Source of the DNA: Brevibacillus brevis
GTDB taxonomy: Bacteria > Bacillota > Bacilli > Brevibacillales > Brevibacillaceae
NCBI RefSeq assembly: GCF_900637055.1
Contig: NZ_LR134338.1
Coordinates: forward strand, 2,118,001 to 2,182,000
DNA length: 64,000 bases
Direction: 5' to 3'
In this document: positions 39,208-48,066 of the stretch, piece by piece
Position numbering within the stretch: the first letter of the stretch is position 1
Layout: each line of letters opens with the position of its first letter
The notes under the pieces: generated by a model
Database searches by the model: none
What the model saw: the letters and a program-made list of their open reading frames with translations, nothing else
Told to the model about the DNA's origin: nothing
Made by a program: the position numbers and the translations under genes

Positions 39208-39981
39208 ATGACGGTTTCCTTTCAAAGAGAGGGCGCAATCGGCGTACTAACGCTGCAACGGCCAGAAGTTTTTAACTGCCTCAATCTTGAAACGCTCGTG
39301 ACATTGCGCGGCTTGATCAGTGAACTCAGCCATGATCGTGACATCCGGACGGTCATCGTTACAGGGGCTGGCGACAAGGCGTTTTGCTCTGGTGCAGATT
39401 TAAGAGAGCGGCGCTCCATGTCACCACAACAGGTCGAAGTATACATCCAAACGATTCGAGATACGTTCACAGAGCTGGAAAAGCTACCGAAACCAGTCAT
39501 CGCGGCGATTAACGGGCTGGCACTGGGGGGCGGTACAGAATTGGCGTTGGCGTGCGATCTGCGGATCATGAGTGAACATGCCCAGATGGGTTTAACGGAG
39601 ACATCGCTCGGGATCATCCCTGGTGCCGGCGGAACACAGCGTTTGCCTCGGCTGGTTGGAAAAGGCGTCGCCAAGGAACTGATTTTTACGGCAAGGCGTG
39701 TATTTCCCGAGGAGGCACTGTCCATTGGGTTGATCAATCGGATTGTTCCTGCTGATCAACTCATGGAGACAGCGATTTCTTTGGCCGAGCAAATTTCAGC
39801 GAATGCTCCACTTGCCCTAGCCCAAGCCAAGTTTGCCATCGATTGTGGAGGGGAAGTCGAACTAGCTAGCGGACTTCAGATTGAGAGCAACGCGTACAAG
39901 CTGCTCGTCCCGACGAAAGACCGCCTAGAAGGACTCGCAGCCTTTCAAGAAAAACGAAAACCGATATACCGCGGAGAGTGA
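39208..39981 (+). CDS. Enoyl-CoA hydratase, methylglutaconyl-CoA hydratase-like (YngF-type)
   Basis: This 257-residue crotonase has VLTLQRPEVFNCLNLETLVT, SGADLRERRS, INGLALGGGTELALACDLRI and the catalytic region LTETSLGIIPGAGGTQRLPR, with the Glu pair typical of hydratases. In a leucine pathway it would hydrate 3-methylglutaconyl-CoA to HMG-CoA. GAGGGGA precedes the ATG, and the stop overlaps the start region of the next gene. Confidence 0.88.
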   Translation: MTVSFQREGAIGVLTLQRPEVFNCLNLETLVTLRGLISELSHDRDIRTVIVTGAGDKAFCSGADLRERRSMSPQQVEVYIQTIRDTFTELEKLPKPVIAAINGLALGGGTELALACDLRIMSEHAQMGLTETSLGIIPGAGGTQRLPRLVGKGVAKELIFTARRVFPEEALSIGLINRIVPADQLMETAISLAEQISANAPLALAQAKFAIDCGGEVELASGLQIESNAYKLLVPTKDRLEGLAAFQEKRKPIYRGE

Positions 39982-39998
39982 CGAGGGGGATTACGCTG

Positions 39999-41537
39999 AT
40001 GACCAAACATTTGGAAGACACATTGCACGAAAGAATCGCCCAAGTAGTGCAAGGGGGCGATGCCAAGTATCATGACAAGCTCAAGGAGCAAAACAAGCTG
40101 TTCGTCCGCGATCGCCTCAAGCTATTGTTCGATGACGAGTTCATGGTCGAGGATGGGCTGTTCGCGAATGTCATGGCAGGTGATCTGCCGGCGGATGGAG
40201 TTGTGACCGCAATCGGCAAGGTAAATGGTCAAACTGTTTGCGTAATGGCCAATGATTCGACAGTGAAAGCAGGGTCTTGGGGATCGCGGACCGTCGAAAA
40301 AATTATTCGCATTCAAGAGACAGCTGAAAAAATGCGTGTTCCTCTTCTCTATCTCGTCGATTCAGCAGGAGCGCGTATCACTGACCAATTGGAGATGTTC
40401 CCAGGCCGACGGGGTGCTGGGCGAATCTTTTACAACCAAGTGAAGCTCTCTGGCAAAATTCCACAAGTGTGCATTTTGTTTGGACCTTCTGCGGCTGGTG
40501 GCGCCTATATCCCAGCTTTTTGTGACATTGTCATCATGGTCGACAAAAACGCGAGCATGTACTTGGGCTCTCCGCGCATGGCGGAAATGGTGATTGGAGA
40601 AAAAGTGAGCTTGGAAGAGTTGGGCGGCGCACGCATGCATTGCTCCGTCAGCGGATGCGGCGACGTACTGGCTGCCAATGAAGAAGAAGCGATTCAAGCA
40701 GCGCGCAGCTATCTTCGTTTCTTCCCGGCGAACTATACGTTGACGCCACCGACTGCACTGGCAAAAGCCCCTGTGTCTACCGCGAAAGAAATCACCAGCA
40801 TCGTGCCGGAGAATCAAAATGCAGCTTTCAATATGCATGATGTGATTACTGCATTGGTCGACGAGGATTCGTTCTTTGAAATCAAAAAGTTATTTGCCCA
40901 AGAGCTGATTACTGGATTGGCGCGTCTGGATGGCAAGCCTGTCGGAATCATTGCGAATCAGCCGCGTGTGAAGGGAGGAGTCCTGTTTGTCGATTCGGCT
41001 GACAAGGCAGCTCGGTTCATCACATTGTGCGATGCGTTTTCGATCCCACTTTTGTTCTTGGCAGATGTTCCTGGCTTTATGATCGGGACAGCCGTAGAGC
41101 GGGCAGGCATTATCAGACACGGGGCAAAAATGATCTCCGCCATGGCGGAAGCCACGGTACCAAAAATATCTGTCATTGTACGCAAAGCGTATGGTGCCGG
41201 CTTGTACGCAATGGCCAGCTCGGCATTTGAACCAGATGCTTGCCTCGCACTGCCCGGTGCCCAAATCGCCGTGATGGGACCAGAAGCAGCAGTCAATGCC
41301 GTCTACAGTAACAAAATACAGGCGATTGAGGACCCGGCAGAGCGTCAAGCGTTTATTCAAGAAAAACGCAGAGAATATCAGGAAGACATCGATTTATACT
41401 TACTGGCATCGAACTTGATTGTAGATGCTGTTGTGCCTCCAAGCGAGCTGAGACGAGAATTAATCCAGCGCTACGAGGTTTACAAGGAAAAGCGTCACGT
41501 TTTTTCGGACAGAAAGCATGCGGTTTATCCGGTATAA
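39999..41537 (+). CDS. Acyl-CoA carboxylase carboxyltransferase subunit (YngE-type)
   Basis: This 512-residue protein has both carboxyltransferase halves: VLKDAKYHDK-like N terminus, VCILFGPSAAGGAYIPAFCD, and in the C half VFVDSADKAARF, DVPGFMIGTAVERAGIIRHG, VRKAYGAGLYAMAS. It transfers CO2 from carboxybiotin to a branched acyl-CoA, presumably 3-methylcrotonyl-CoA. The start at 39999 has GAGGGGG at good spacing. A GTG at 39978, overlapping the previous stop codon, is also in frame. Operon end is marked by a terminator. Confidence 0.9.
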   Translation: MTKHLEDTLHERIAQVVQGGDAKYHDKLKEQNKLFVRDRLKLLFDDEFMVEDGLFANVMAGDLPADGVVTAIGKVNGQTVCVMANDSTVKAGSWGSRTVEKIIRIQETAEKMRVPLLYLVDSAGARITDQLEMFPGRRGAGRIFYNQVKLSGKIPQVCILFGPSAAGGAYIPAFCDIVIMVDKNASMYLGSPRMAEMVIGEKVSLEELGGARMHCSVSGCGDVLAANEEEAIQAARSYLRFFPANYTLTPPTALAKAPVSTAKEITSIVPENQNAAFNMHDVITALVDEDSFFEIKKLFAQELITGLARLDGKPVGIIANQPRVKGGVLFVDSADKAARFITLCDAFSIPLLFLADVPGFMIGTAVERAGIIRHGAKMISAMAEATVPKISVIVRKAYGAGLYAMASSAFEPDACLALPGAQIAVMGPEAAVNAVYSNKIQAIEDPAERQAFIQEKRREYQEDIDLYLLASNLIVDAVVPPSELRRELIQRYEVYKEKRHVFSDRKHAVYPV

Positions 41538-41545
41538 ATCAGGAG

Positions 41546-41583
41546 TCAGGTTGTCGTCAAAAGGCGATAGCCTGATTTTTTTA
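41546..41583 (+). terminator. Terminator of the leucine-degradation operon
   Basis: TCAGGTTGTCG/CGATAGCCTGA stem (one G-T pair) followed by T7. Confidence 0.75.
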
Positions 41584-41645
41584 CAGAAAATGTGTAATAA
41601 CCTAGGAATATTTCGATAATTTCGATCTTTTTTTGTGGCAATCAA

Positions 41646-41674
41646 TTGAACAATCCCGAAAACTCTGTTATTCT
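41646..41674 (+). promoter_or_regulatory. Sigma-A promoter of panE
   Basis: TTGAAC (41646-41651), 17-base spacer and TATTCT (41669-41674), about 30 bases before the start codon. Confidence 0.65.
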
Positions 41675-41708
41675 TGAAAAATAAGCATTGATTAATGTGG
41701 GTGAACAA

Positions 41709-42674
41709 ATGCTGCTAGAACCAATGACGTGTCGGGTGGTAGTCATAGGTGGAGGGTCTGTCGGGCTGCTGTATGCAGCAAGGCTCGCACTCGCTGGACA
41801 ACCTGTTACGATTGTTACACGCAGTTCACTCCAGGCGAATCAGCTAAATGAACGCGGGCTCAGCTTTCAAAAGCTTAATGGCGAGACAGTCACTGTTCCG
41901 GTTGCCGCCAGCCCGATTGAAGAAGGATTGCCTGAAGGGAATCTGTATCTGTTAACTGTAAAGCAGCCAGATATGCACAGCGTGCTTCCAGCCTTACAAG
42001 GGTTAGAACTTGAGGCAAGAGTGATCGCTTTGCAAAATGGCATGGGTCATTACGAATTGCTTCGAACCGTTTTAACGGAGACACAGTGCTTCTTTGCGAT
42101 TAATACGGAAGGAGCAAGGAGATTGTCGCCTACAGAAGTCGTGCATACCGGTACTGGTACTTTGCGGGTAGGCTCTTGGGAGACTTCTGATCGCAATGAT
42201 CCACTGATTCACTCATTTGTCGAGTGGGCATTATCAACAGGCATGGAGGCTGTCTATGAAAAGGCAATACAGCCCTTCGCTTGGCGCAAGCTCATCGCAA
42301 ATGCACTGATCAATCCGTTAACCGCGCTTTTTGAAATCCCAAATGGTGCTCTCCTCGAAAATTCACATACGCAACAGCTCATGCGTGCTTTATTTGTGGA
42401 AGCTGCCGCAGTGGCTGCGTATGCCGGACAAAAAATCGAGGATGCAGACTTGCAGGAAATTGTCTCCATTTGCCGAAATACTTCCCGTAATCTTTCCTCC
42501 ATGCTGCAGGATATAAAGAAGCGCAGACCGACGGAAGTGCAGTCTATCAACGGCTATCTTGTCCAAGTAGGAAAAAAGGCCGGGATTCCGACTCCGCTGC
42601 ACGAAACCTTGCTTCGCGTTATCCTTCTGAAGTCAGACATGGGAATACGGAAGGAGGGAGGCGACAGTAGATGA
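41709..42674 (+). CDS. panE: 2-dehydropantoate 2-reductase (PanE/YlbQ)
   Basis: This 321-residue ketopantoate reductase has VVVIGGGSVGLLYAARLALA (NADPH-binding Rossmann loop), LLTVKQPD, VIALQNGMGHYELL and the C-terminal domain with KLIANALINPLTALF and SINGYLV. It makes pantoate for CoA. In B. subtilis this is ylbQ after ylbP; the same neighbourhood is kept with an operon inserted. GGGTG lies before the ATG at 41709; a TTG at 41688 is less likely. Its stop overlaps the next ATG. Confidence 0.85.
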   Translation: MLLEPMTCRVVVIGGGSVGLLYAARLALAGQPVTIVTRSSLQANQLNERGLSFQKLNGETVTVPVAASPIEEGLPEGNLYLLTVKQPDMHSVLPALQGLELEARVIALQNGMGHYELLRTVLTETQCFFAINTEGARRLSPTEVVHTGTGTLRVGSWETSDRNDPLIHSFVEWALSTGMEAVYEKAIQPFAWRKLIANALINPLTALFEIPNGALLENSHTQQLMRALFVEAAAVAAYAGQKIEDADLQEIVSICRNTSRNLSSMLQDIKKRRPTEVQSINGYLVQVGKKAGIPTPLHETLLRVILLKSDMGIRKEGGDSR

Positions 42675-43069
42675 CCATTTTGGCGAATGTCTGGGCCTAT
42701 TTGTGGGGTACGCTGACGGTTGTGCCGTTTCTCGGGTTTCCGCTCGTTTATTTCATCTTGTATGGGGCGACGCGGAACAAGAAATTGGCAGGCCGCTTCG
42801 CGATAAATATCACGAATCTTTTGGTGATTCGTTCTGCCGTTTCTGCTTACGAACTGATCTGGCCCGAGGCATTTTCCGCTTGGTGGTGGGTATTCTGCTT
42901 TTACCTGGTGGCAACCGTGCTCCTTGGGTGGGTACAGATGAAGTGGAAGGGGCGGCTCTCCCTCAAAAGGGTAGGATTTTCGGCCTGGCGTTTGTCGTTT
43001 CTCTGGTTTGGAATCGTCTACATAGTGCTGTTTACGACCGGAATTATCAAAACGATGGGTGTCGTGTAA
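42671..43069 (+). CDS. DUF3397 membrane protein
   Basis: This 132-residue protein has four predicted membrane segments (VWAYLWGTLTVVPFLGFPLV, INITNLLVIRSAVSAYELIW, WWWVFCFYLVATVLLGWVQ, FLWFGIVYIVLFTTGIIKT). The size and position after panE match the DUF3397 family as I recall it. It is translationally coupled to panE by an ATGA overlap. Function unknown. Confidence 0.75.
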   Translation: MTILANVWAYLWGTLTVVPFLGFPLVYFILYGATRNKKLAGRFAINITNLLVIRSAVSAYELIWPEAFSAWWWVFCFYLVATVLLGWVQMKWKGRLSLKRVGFSAWRLSFLWFGIVYIVLFTTGIIKTMGVV

Positions 43070-43121
43070 AGCACTGTTGATACATATCGTATTTATTCCG
43101 ATAAGAAAGAAGGTTGGAACT

Positions 43122-43679
43122 ATGCGACTTCCCATCGAGACCATCGGTCACAAGATTCGAATGATTCGGAAAGAACGCGGCTTTACCTTGGAAATTATGG
43201 CAGGCAAGACAGGGTTAAGCAAAGGTTTGCTGAGCCAAGTAGAGCGTGGAATTTCGCAGCCGTCGCTGGATTCGCTGTGGAAAATCACCAAAGCTCTGGA
43301 GTCACCCATCATTCATTTTTTCGAAGATATTGATCAAAAGCAGGTGCATGTGACTCGCTTGCAAAAACGCAGACAACTGGTCTTTCCTGAATCGACGGGC
43401 ACTTATTCGCTGCTCTCGATGGGAGGTAGTGCCAAGCTGGGGATGCTGGAAGTGCGACTGATGCCTGGAGAAATGGCTGTCGACAAGTTCGTGCAGTCAG
43501 AGGGAGAAGAGTGTTTCACGGTCATTACCGGCAGTGTGACAGCACGCTTCAACGATGAAGAGCATGTATTGGAAGCAGGAGACAGTATTTCATTTGACAG
43601 CAGCAAAACACACGCAATCGAAAATACGGGAGAAACGGAAGCTTTGTTAATCTGGTCCGTCACCCCTCCACAATTTTAA
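43122..43679 (+). CDS. XRE-family regulator with cupin domain
   Basis: This 185-residue protein has an N-terminal helix-turn-helix (IGHKIRMIRKERGFTLEIMA, GKTGLSKGLLSQVERGISQP, LDSLWKITKAL) and a C-terminal cupin (MPGEMAVDKFVQSEGEECFT, VITGSVTARFNDEEHVLEAG, DSISFDSSKTHAIEN). Such proteins often sense small metabolites in the cupin barrel. GGTTGG lies upstream of the ATG at 43122; the frame is open earlier and overlaps the DUF3397 end. Ends at a clear terminator. Confidence 0.88.
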   Translation: MRLPIETIGHKIRMIRKERGFTLEIMAGKTGLSKGLLSQVERGISQPSLDSLWKITKALESPIIHFFEDIDQKQVHVTRLQKRRQLVFPESTGTYSLLSMGGSAKLGMLEVRLMPGEMAVDKFVQSEGEECFTVITGSVTARFNDEEHVLEAGDSISFDSSKTHAIENTGETEALLIWSVTPPQF

Positions 43680-43704
43680 TGCAAGCGCGAACGAGCCTGT
43701 ATTA

Positions 43705-43744
43705 CACTTTGACAACCCATTAAAGTGGGTTGTCTTGTTTTTTG
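43705..43744 (+). terminator. Terminator of the XRE-cupin gene with competing stem
   Basis: GACAACCCA/TGGGTTGTC with a 6-base loop, then a T run. CACTTT (43705) can alternatively pair with AAAGTG (43722), which is mutually exclusive with the terminator stem. Confidence 0.75.
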
Positions 43745-43757
43745 TGGCTGTGGAGCA

Positions 43758-43766
43758 TGGTATAAT
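43758..43766 (+). promoter_or_regulatory. Extended -10 promoter of bshC
   Basis: TGGTATAAT (TGN-TATAAT) about 37 bases before the bshC ATG; no -35 match. Confidence 0.55.
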
Positions 43767-43802
43767 TTTTGTTGACCATGGCCCTAAGAAAGGTGAGCTA
43801 GC

Positions 43803-45422
43803 ATGAATGTTGAATGTCTCGCGCTTCCATTGGCGAATCCGCTGGCACAGGAGTACCAGCAGCAAAATGCCTCTGCATTACAGTTTTTTGCGCATAATCC
43901 CTACCGTGAACAGTCCTACCGAGAACGCGTGGAATGGCTTCAAAGTCAATCCTATCCTCACCGGAACCAGCTCGTGGAAGGTTTATATCGATTTAATAAA
44001 GAGATGGGTACTCACCCTGAAGCACTGAAAAATATCGAGTTGCTCAAACAGCCAGACACATATGTGGTCATCGGCGGTCAGCAAGCAGGAGTTCTGGGTG
44101 GACCCCTCTCGATCAACAAAGCTGTTCATCTGATCCAGGCAGCAAAGAGGCTGTCTGCCGAGCTTCAGGCGAACGTCATTCCGGTGTTCTGGATTGCTGG
44201 CGAAGACCATGACATCGATGAGATCGATCATGTGTACTGGGGAGCGGACGATGGGAAGCGCCTGCATAAAGAGCGACTGGCTCTGAACAAAAAGGGCCGT
44301 CAATCGGCAAGTACCCTACCCTTGGACCCTGAACTGTGTACGCAGTTTCTGGAAAATTTTTTCCAGGGACAAACAGAGACTGCCGAAACCAAACAGATTC
44401 GTGAGCTACTGAAGCAGACTGCAGCAGATTCGCGCACAGTCGCAGAGTGGTTTGCCCGCTTGATGGCAAAACTGTTTGGCAAGCACGGTCTTGTTCTGGT
44501 TGAATCCTCGTTGCCGTTTGTTCGTGAACTGCAGCAACCCATCTTTTCACAGATCATTGAAAACAATGAGCAATTGACGAAGGTGTTGCTACGGGCAGCG
44601 GATCGGATTTCAACGGCTGGGTATCCGCTTCAATTGCAAGTGGAAGAGCATCAAGCCAATTTGTTCGTCTATGAGGGCGATGATCGATTGCTGCTAGAAC
44701 GTCACGGGGAGCGCTTTATCAATCGGAGACGTGCTTACAGTCGCGATGAATTGCTCAAGCAGGTTGCAGATTCACCGGAGCGTTTTAGCACAAATGTCGT
44801 TACTCGCGGGTTGATGCAGGAGCATCTGTTTCCTACGCTTGCCTTCATTGGAGGTCCGGGTGAGATTGCTTATTGGGCGTTTTATCGGGAGGTATTCGAG
44901 CTATTCGGGATGCAGATGCCGATCGTATTGCCTCGTTTGTCCGTTACCCTTGTGGAAGGTGCTCAACTGAGACTGCTGGATAGCTTGGGGCTTTCTGTTG
45001 AACAAGTCTTGACTGATTTCACCGCATGGAAAACCGAGTGGTCCACAAACCAGGCGCCACATCCGTTGGAGCAGCAATTCGCATCAGCACGGGAGTCGAT
45101 TATGTCGATCTATCGTCCCCTGGTAGAGGAGGTCGTTTCTCTGGATGGCGGATTGCGTGGTCTGGCCGAGAAAAATAGTAAGCTGCTGTTAGAGCAAGTA
45201 TCCTTTTTGGAAGAGCGTTTGATTCGTTCACTCCAGCAAAAAGATGACGTAGAGCATGTGCGCGTCCAACGAATTGAGACCGCTTTGTTGCCCGAAGGTG
45301 GATTGCAAGAAAGAAAGCATTCGTTTTTCCCGTTTGCAAATAAGTATGGTCTTGGTTTGATTGACCGATTAGTAGATGCGCCATTCGCGCATGATGGTAC
45401 TCATCAACTTTATTACCTGTAA
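43803..45422 (+). CDS. bshC: Bacillithiol biosynthesis cysteine ligase BshC
   Basis: This 539-residue protein has the BshC pattern: HRNQLVEGLYRFNKEMG, VIGGQQAGVLGGPLSINKAV, VIPVFWIAGEDHDIDEIDHV, LVLVESSLPFVREL, and LFPTLAFIGGPGEIAYWAFY. BshC adds cysteine to GlcN-malate to complete bacillithiol. AAAGGTGAG precedes the ATG. In bacilli bshC lies just ahead of the mraZ cluster, as it does here with an insertion of 5 kb. A terminator follows. Confidence 0.93.
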   Translation: MNVECLALPLANPLAQEYQQQNASALQFFAHNPYREQSYRERVEWLQSQSYPHRNQLVEGLYRFNKEMGTHPEALKNIELLKQPDTYVVIGGQQAGVLGGPLSINKAVHLIQAAKRLSAELQANVIPVFWIAGEDHDIDEIDHVYWGADDGKRLHKERLALNKKGRQSASTLPLDPELCTQFLENFFQGQTETAETKQIRELLKQTAADSRTVAEWFARLMAKLFGKHGLVLVESSLPFVRELQQPIFSQIIENNEQLTKVLLRAADRISTAGYPLQLQVEEHQANLFVYEGDDRLLLERHGERFINRRRAYSRDELLKQVADSPERFSTNVVTRGLMQEHLFPTLAFIGGPGEIAYWAFYREVFELFGMQMPIVLPRLSVTLVEGAQLRLLDSLGLSVEQVLTDFTAWKTEWSTNQAPHPLEQQFASARESIMSIYRPLVEEVVSLDGGLRGLAEKNSKLLLEQVSFLEERLIRSLQQKDDVEHVRVQRIETALLPEGGLQERKHSFFPFANKYGLGLIDRLVDAPFAHDGTHQLYYL

Positions 45423-45432
45423 AGTGCAGCAC

Positions 45433-45476
45433 AAAATAGTCGGATCGTCCTAGAAGTGGACCCGGCTATTTTTTTG
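45433..45476 (+). terminator. Intrinsic terminator of bshC
   Basis: AAATAGTCGG/CCGGCTATTT stem (one G-T pair) followed by a T run. Confidence 0.75.
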
Positions 45477-45583
45477 TTGTTTAAGCTGATGGAAAACATT
45501 TCTTCAAATTATGCCGAAACTTTTCCGACAAATTCTGCGTCTTAGTAGTAATGGATTGTTTTTGGGGAAAGGTGGTACTCGGG

Positions 45584-46636
45584 ATGCAGATTGCATTACA
45601 ACAAATCGGGAAAAAAGCCACTCTACTAGTTGTGAGCTTATCCGTTTTTTTGACGGGCATCGCAACCGCAGGATTGAAAAAGGCCGACGCACGGGAAGAA
45701 TACGTGGCCAATTCACCTGCATTTATTGACACAAATGCACATTGGGCATCAAAAGAAATAGGGATTGCTACCAAAAAAGGATTGATCAAGGGCTTTCCCG
45801 ACGGAACCTTTCAGCCAGAGCGAACGGTGACGCAAGAACAGTTTTTATCCCTGATTGAACGCGTCATTCCTTCCTTTACAGGTCATGAGCCTGACAGCTT
45901 TATCAAAGAGACCTACTTGCAGGATGCTGCGGGACGTTGGTCGGAAAAAAACTATCACCATTTGGCTTCAGCGGGTATCATGCCATCCGGAAAACCGACG
46001 GATAGCATGACGCGGTTGGAAGCGGCAAGAACGTTACTGGCAGCCATCGGGCATCAATCAGAAGGAGAAAAATATCGGGGAACGACAGCGAAATTTTTCA
46101 CGGATCTTTCGGTCGACAATGAAACACAGGTGATGACAGTCTACCCTGCTTACAAAATGGGAATTTTGGCTGGATTTCCAGATGGAAGCTTTCGTCCTGA
46201 TGACAAAATCAGCAGAGCACAGGCAGTCGTCCTGTTAAATCGTTTGGAAACCAAAATCGCCGAACTGTACCCTGGCAATGTCACAGAGGGCGAGAAGAAG
46301 GCAATGACACAAGCTGTCTCGTCATTTGTAGGGGACGTGATGGATACGCAAAAGATTCGTCGCTTTGATGACTTGGTCGCATATGTAAAGAAAAACAATC
46401 TGCCTGTCAGTGAATCGTTTTTACGCGAGCATTTTTCGTTTATGCAGTATGAAGTGTATGATTATGTCCGGTTTCCGCAGTTTAATGAGCTGATGTACTT
46501 TGCAAAAATCGGAATGAATAAATACAGAATGACGGTTCAATATTACGCAGGGGAGTTGGGGGGAAGCGTCGATCGCACGTTTTACCTTTCCTCGAGCGAT
46601 GGCAAAACGTTTCGACTGATTGGAAAAGATGAATAA
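45584..46636 (+). CDS. S-layer homology domain protein
   Basis: This 350-residue exported protein has an N-terminal signal (LLVVSLSVFLTGIATAGLKK) and three SLH modules: FIDTNAHWASKEIGIATKKG and GLIKGFPDGTFQPERTVTQE; WSEKNYHHLASAGIMPS; and FFTDLSVDNETQVMTVYPAY with GILAGFPDGSFRPDDKISRA. SLH modules bind pyruvylated wall polymer. The C-terminal 110 residues (VGDVMDTQKIRRFDDLVAYV onward) are an unrecognised globular region. The start at 45584 has AAAGGTGG upstream. It is convergent with the exporter gene and inserted between bshC and the mra cluster. Confidence 0.85.
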   Translation: MQIALQQIGKKATLLVVSLSVFLTGIATAGLKKADAREEYVANSPAFIDTNAHWASKEIGIATKKGLIKGFPDGTFQPERTVTQEQFLSLIERVIPSFTGHEPDSFIKETYLQDAAGRWSEKNYHHLASAGIMPSGKPTDSMTRLEAARTLLAAIGHQSEGEKYRGTTAKFFTDLSVDNETQVMTVYPAYKMGILAGFPDGSFRPDDKISRAQAVVLLNRLETKIAELYPGNVTEGEKKAMTQAVSSFVGDVMDTQKIRRFDDLVAYVKKNNLPVSESFLREHFSFMQYEVYDYVRFPQFNELMYFAKIGMNKYRMTVQYYAGELGGSVDRTFYLSSSDGKTFRLIGKDE

Positions 46637-46642
46637 GAAAAG

Positions 46643-46671
46643 AAGGCTGGGACATGACCCCAGCCTTTTTT
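46643..46671. terminator. Bidirectional terminator after the SLH gene
   Basis: AAGGCTGGG/CCCAGCCTT stem, T run on the plus strand, A run on the other side. Confidence 0.85.
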
Positions 46672-46675
46672 CGTG

Positions 46676-47938
46676 TCAGGCATGACGTTTTTGCCAGATA
46701 AAAAGGACGAGTGCAATCACGAGGGGATAGAGAGCGGACCATCCCAAGAAAGGATAGAGTCCTACTGTACAGACGAGAGAAGTCCAGGAAGCGATTCGGC
46801 CTACGCGACTATTGCGCAAGAGTCGGACCCCAGCCAGACACCCGCCGATGTAAGTCGCAAAAAAGGTAGCATTGGGCAGTTCGATGAGTCTGGACAAGTC
46901 GATCACGTCGAAATAGAGTACGCCGAGAACGACGACAAAACAAAGAGAGAGAAACAAAAGTCCGCCGGTTGGTGTCCGGTACTTGGTATGGAGGGTGCCA
47001 AACCAGCGAGGAGCGATCTTTTCTTGCGCCAACGAATAGGCGATGCGTGACGCAGCTCCAATGTAAGCGTTGGCTGTTGCGATACAAATGAACAAGGCGG
47101 TTACGGCTACAATCCATCCCCCGATCGGACCCAGGGAGAGTTGAACCATGACACTGAGCGAGGCAGCGGAGATGCCGACCCCGTAGCTATGCGTAGCCAC
47201 AGTCATAAAGGCCACAGCAAAATACAAGAGAGCGACGATTCCTGCACTCCACAAAACACCGCGAATCGCGTTTTTCGCAGGATCGACGAATTCCTCTGAG
47301 AGATGCGTCACGGCTTCCCACCCAATGAAGCACCAGAACATCAGACCTGCGGCTTGCACGACACTCAACCAACCGTTTGGCATAAAAGGGGTAAAGTGCG
47401 TGACAGATGCATGCGGAATGCTTGCGACAACGGCCAAAATCAAAATCGTGATAATCAGCGAGACAACAATCGTTTGGACACGTGCAGCTACATGCAAGCC
47501 TACAACATTCATCAGAAGGACAGCGAGAAGAAGCAGAGCCGCCGCCGCATACACTTGCGACTCACTCCAGTTCAGCAGGATCGCAATGTAGTTGGCCCCT
47601 GTAACACTCAGAATGGGTGCGCCAATCGGGACAGACAAGAGAAAGAACCAGCCTACCATGTTTCCGAAACGATCTCCGTAGGCTGTCCGTACAAATGTAG
47701 AGACTCCACCTGAGCTCGGATAACGAGCAGATAACAGACCCATCGTAATGGCCATGGGCAGGACGAGAATAGACATGACGAGCCAAGCTAAAATGGAAGC
47801 TGGACCAGCCTTTTGTGCTGCAAGTCCGGGAATGAGCAGTACGCCAGAACCGATCACCGCCCCGATGTATAAGGCGACGATTTGCGGAAGTCGCAGTGTT
47901 TTGGCTAGGCCGGGGGCTTGCGTGGACAATTTCCCCAT
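46676..47938 (-). CDS. APC-family amino-acid exporter (YjeH-like)
   Basis: This 420-residue permease has about twelve membrane segments and the N-terminal motif LYIGAVIGSGVLLIPGLAAQ with LSARYPSSGGVSTFVRTAYG. This combination is like E. coli YjeH, which exports methionine and branched-chain amino acids. A cytoplasmic loop with WEAVTHLSEEF is as expected in the family. The start at 47938 has GTGAGGG with 8-base spacing; a GTG at 47953 lacks a site. It is divergent from a LysR-type gene, its likely regulator. Confidence 0.82.
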   Translation of the reverse strand: MGKLSTQAPGLAKTLRLPQIVALYIGAVIGSGVLLIPGLAAQKAGPASILAWLVMSILVLPMAITMGLLSARYPSSGGVSTFVRTAYGDRFGNMVGWFFLLSVPIGAPILSVTGANYIAILLNWSESQVYAAAALLLLAVLLMNVVGLHVAARVQTIVVSLIITILILAVVASIPHASVTHFTPFMPNGWLSVVQAAGLMFWCFIGWEAVTHLSEEFVDPAKNAIRGVLWSAGIVALLYFAVAFMTVATHSYGVGISAASLSVMVQLSLGPIGGWIVAVTALFICIATANAYIGAASRIAYSLAQEKIAPRWFGTLHTKYRTPTGGLLFLSLCFVVVLGVLYFDVIDLSRLIELPNATFFATYIGGCLAGVRLLRNSRVGRIASWTSLVCTVGLYPFLGWSALYPLVIALVLFIWQKRHA

Positions 47939-47992
47939 AGGTAGATCCCTCACTTTTTTACTTACCTTGTCGTTGGTAACTGAAGTGTAGCA

Positions 47993-48030
47993 TAGACTTA
48001 ATCATCGGAGTTATCTATAATATTAGATAA
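47993..48030 (+). promoter_or_regulatory. LysR-type operator and promoter between exporter and regulator
   Basis: TTATCTA-TAATAT-TAGATAA (48011-48030) has perfect 7-bp arms and the T-N11-A layout of LysR operators. It overlaps TATAAT (48016) with TAGACT 17 bases upstream (47993). Confidence 0.6.
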
Positions 48031-48066
48031 TTCAAATCGGTTTTTTCGATGAAAAGAGGAGGAAAT

